NCBI GenBank assembly: GCA_015057275.1
Contig: SVEO01000001.1
Coordinates: 62,001-126,000, forward strand
Length of the DNA: 64,000 nt
Direction: 5' to 3'
From: Lachnospiraceae bacterium
GTDB lineage: Bacteria > Bacillota > Clostridia > Lachnospirales > Lachnospiraceae
Each line of letters opens with the position of its first letter. Within the stretch, counting starts at the first letter, position 1. Under the pieces are notes generated by a model. That model had not been told where the DNA came from. It worked only from the letters and a program-made list of their open reading frames with translations, and made no database searches. Shown here one piece after another: positions 61,470 through 64,000 of the stretch. The position numbers and the translations under genes were made by a program.

Positions 61470-63125
61470 TTATTCAAAATAAGATGCCTCTTCAAACTTA
61501 ATGTCCTGTCCCGAGTCGCAGGAATAATACCACGCAACATCATCGCCGTCCTTCAGCACATACTCTCCGCAACTTACGGATGGGTCCGTGTCATTCACAT
61601 AATAAAGCCAGCCTGACCGATCGCCATAATCAAATTCGTACAGATGGTTGAGCCCCTCAACATACACCGTAGCACCGGTGCCGCTGCTCTCCATGTGAAT
61701 CTCATACTTACGCACTGCCTCTGTAAGAAGATCAAAAACCGTGTCGCCATCCTCTATTTCAAATTCCACACCATCCAAAATGATACCGCCCTGCGGAATG
61801 TGTTCCGCGCCGGACTCGCCCGCTACGGTATCACATTTTATGGTTAGTGTTACCGTCCCAATCGCATTTTCCTTTACACCGTTATCACTGTTATAATAAT
61901 CATCAACGGTCTGGAAATTTGTAAGCCAAACAAGCGCGAGCGCAATCGCTGCCAGAATAAGCAATGCCATATAATCCTTCTTATTACGCTTTTTGGTCAG
62001 ATACATAATGAGACAAATAATTGCGCAAGCAATGAGAATTGCCGCAGTGACCGGAAGCTTATAATTGCTTTTTGTCGGTTGTTCGCCAGTACCTTTATTG
62101 TCTGTTTCTGCATCGGTTACAGTTGCTTTATCGTCGTTGTCCTCAAAAAGGTATAGATTTTTTTCGCCGTTTGTCATGCGTTCATATGACACGAATGCGC
62201 AAAACACCTGCGCGGTGGATGCTTCGTTCGCGGCACCGCCTTTTTCGTGGCAAAAACTTCCGTCGGCAAGGCGGTATTTCGTCAAGCCGTCGAGCAATGT
62301 GTTGCCATCTTTTATGAAGCGTGCGTCGCTTGCGCAATCGATTCCCAGTGCGGAGAGTGCAATCATTACCTGCGCCGTGCTCTCTGCATTGTTTACACCA
62401 TAGCTCGCATAATCGCCGGTCTCCTGCTGCCGTGCAGATAAAAAAGTTAATGCCTTGTCGACGGCCTCTTTTACCGCCGCATCTGTCTCATACTGCGGAG
62501 CAAGCGCCTGCAATGCCATCGCGGTCACGTCAACATCTCCATTTGCGCCCATGACCGCCCATCCGCCGTCAGCAAGCTGCAGCGATAGCAATGTTTCTTG
62601 CACCGTGGTAGTCGAATATGTTTCTCTCGTACAACCGTTGTTCAGCAGATGCAGCCCGAAAATCCAGCTCATCACGCCCTGTTTACCAATCGAATCGTCC
62701 TGTGTGCGATTGATGTATTCATCCGCACTGCCGCACGCAAGCAAGACAAGCGCATACTTTTGCCGCGAGGATGCGGAACGCACCTCATTTTCAGCAAGAT
62801 ACTGTAGAAGTACCGTCTCATACTGAGAAAAATCATATGTACCGCTCTGCCTTAATGCGATTACATACCATTCCGCACTGATGCCGGCATTCTGCGTCAA
62901 ATCGGTATCAATCCATTCCTGCACGGTTGCCGTGCCGGTTTCATTTAATTTGTAATCGATAATCCCGTCAATGTGTTTCTGCACGTATTCGAAATCGCTT
63001 ACTTTCACACCAATACTTATGTTGGATCCGGCACTGCTACCGGTCGCTAAAGCCACGCCGGCATTTGTCAAAACAGACAGCATAGCCATGCAACTTATTA
63101 GAATCTTTACAAGTTTATTTTTCAT
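61470..63125 (-). CDS. Secreted/membrane protein: cyclase-like alpha/alpha domain + two TMs + C-terminal DUF4430-like domain
   Basis: LQLADGGWAVMGANGDVDVTAMALQAL, AESTAQVMIALSALGID; TMs LPVTAAILIACAIICLIMYL and YMALLILAAIALALVWL; GDTVFDLLTEAVRKY...DRSGWLYYVNDTDPSVSCGEYVLKDGDDVAWYYSCDSG. Confidence 0.82.
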   Translation of the reverse strand: MKNKLVKILISCMAMLSVLTNAGVALATGSSAGSNISIGVKVSDFEYVQKHIDGIIDYKLNETGTATVQEWIDTDLTQNAGISAEWYVIALRQSGTYDFSQYETVLLQYLAENEVRSASSRQKYALVLLACGSADEYINRTQDDSIGKQGVMSWIFGLHLLNNGCTRETYSTTTVQETLLSLQLADGGWAVMGANGDVDVTAMALQALAPQYETDAAVKEAVDKALTFLSARQQETGDYASYGVNNAESTAQVMIALSALGIDCASDARFIKDGNTLLDGLTKYRLADGSFCHEKGGAANEASTAQVFCAFVSYERMTNGEKNLYLFEDNDDKATVTDAETDNKGTGEQPTKSNYKLPVTAAILIACAIICLIMYLTKKRNKKDYMALLILAAIALALVWLTNFQTVDDYYNSDNGVKENAIGTVTLTIKCDTVAGESGAEHIPQGGIILDGVEFEIEDGDTVFDLLTEAVRKYEIHMESSGTGATVYVEGLNHLYEFDYGDRSGWLYYVNDTDPSVSCGEYVLKDGDDVAWYYSCDSGQDIKFEEASYFE

Positions 63126-63990
63126 AAGCTGTTTTCTTCTTTATAAAAATAATCGCTGTTGCAAAAATCATAACCACCGCTGCCGCAAACCACATACTGT
63201 TGTCACCAGTTCGGGTGGATTCCTGCTGTGTTGCTTCTTCCTCCGGTGTAGTTTCCTGTGTTACTCCTGTTGTAGCTTCTCCAATTTCTGCTTCTGCCAC
63301 CGTCATCCTGCATACCGGTGGCACGAGTACCTGTGCATCGGAAGTTGCACTGATGACATAGTCGCCGACATCGTCTATTTTTATTGTAACCTTGCCTTCC
63401 GCATCAGTCACATACGCTGTCTCTTCGCCGTTTACGATAATGGTCGCACCTGCTACCGCAAATACCGCCGGATTCCAGTTTGCATCATATCCTGCGGAAG
63501 AAAGTGTGAAAGTGATTTCTTCACCTGCCACTGCTTCCGCTGTCTGCACATCAAAATAACAATATGTGTCGGACCATGCAGTTAAATCGGTAATGACATA
63601 AGCGTTAACATAATCACCTTCCTTTACCGCATCCAACAGACTCCACGCAGATACATTGTTCAGATAGTAGCCGTAGCTGCCACCGTTCGCCACGCCCCAC
63701 AACCTGTCCAACGAAAGACCGTATGCGCCCGCATAAGATACGTATCCGGCAGTCGCGCCGCCCGCATATTTGGCTTCGTGTGCCGCGTAAAGCGCATCGT
63801 TGATGGTCAACGCACCATCGCCATCCGAATCAGCAACCGCAATTTTTTCCTGTGCCAATGCCAATTTCCCGTCTCCATCAGCAATCGTTACAAATACGTT
63901 TACCAAATCCGGCGTCTCTGCCAATGCTGTAATGCTCCATGTGCCGAGCACCATCATAAGTGTCATTGTGAGTGTAATAAATTTTTTCAT
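63115..63990 (-). CDS. Secreted, C-terminally membrane-anchored protein with EF-hand-like loop and DUF4430-like region
   Basis: Signal peptide MKKFITLTMTLMMVLGTWSITALAE; DSDGDGALTINDALYAAHEAKY; GSYGYYLNNVSAWSLLDAVKEGDYVNAYV; C-terminal TM + KKKTAYEK. Confidence 0.8.
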   Translation of the reverse strand: MKKFITLTMTLMMVLGTWSITALAETPDLVNVFVTIADGDGKLALAQEKIAVADSDGDGALTINDALYAAHEAKYAGGATAGYVSYAGAYGLSLDRLWGVANGGSYGYYLNNVSAWSLLDAVKEGDYVNAYVITDLTAWSDTYCYFDVQTAEAVAGEEITFTLSSAGYDANWNPAVFAVAGATIIVNGEETAYVTDAEGKVTIKIDDVGDYVISATSDAQVLVPPVCRMTVAEAEIGEATTGVTQETTPEEEATQQESTRTGDNSMWFAAAVVMIFATAIIFIKKKTAYEK

Positions 63991-64000
63991 AAAATCCTCC

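Overview
The window looks like a Lachnospiraceae-type (Clostridia) chromosomal segment. This is inferred from gene content: type III glutamine synthetase, GlgC/GlgD pair, C_GCAxxG_C_C protein, DnaD/DnaI pair and SpoVG. Most of it is housekeeping: metF/metH, murE-dapF, glnN, mfd, pth, spoVG, glgC/glgD, murC, dnaD/dnaI, prs, an SbcCD-like pair, comEB/rpiB/LMW phosphatase, rsmA, tatD, metG, surface glycan glycosyltransferases, an LCP protein and murG. No tRNA, rRNA, CRISPR array or complete IS element was recognised. Accessory or unusual regions: (1) a RiPP-like locus at ~1.65-7.6 kb with an HPr-kinase-like P-loop protein, a peptidase-less ABC exporter, a PqqD-type RRE protein, an S24/S26-like peptidase, a small TM peptide, an unannotated 53-aa precursor-like peptide (5446-5607, minus) and a secreted triple-repeat protein; (2) an in-frame MurE-DapF fusion; (3) an RHS polymorphic-toxin island (~20.7-29.6 kb) with an orphan C-terminal module and a recombination junction visible at the nucleotide level; (4) a secreted/membrane protein pairing a cyclase-like alpha/alpha domain with a DUF4430-like domain, an architecture resembling intrinsic factor/transcobalamin; (5) window-wide translation-signal patterns, namely a Shine-Dalgarno with an embedded in-frame ATG and a 24-nt leader shared by two unlinked genes. 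All family calls come from reading motifs. No database search was run.
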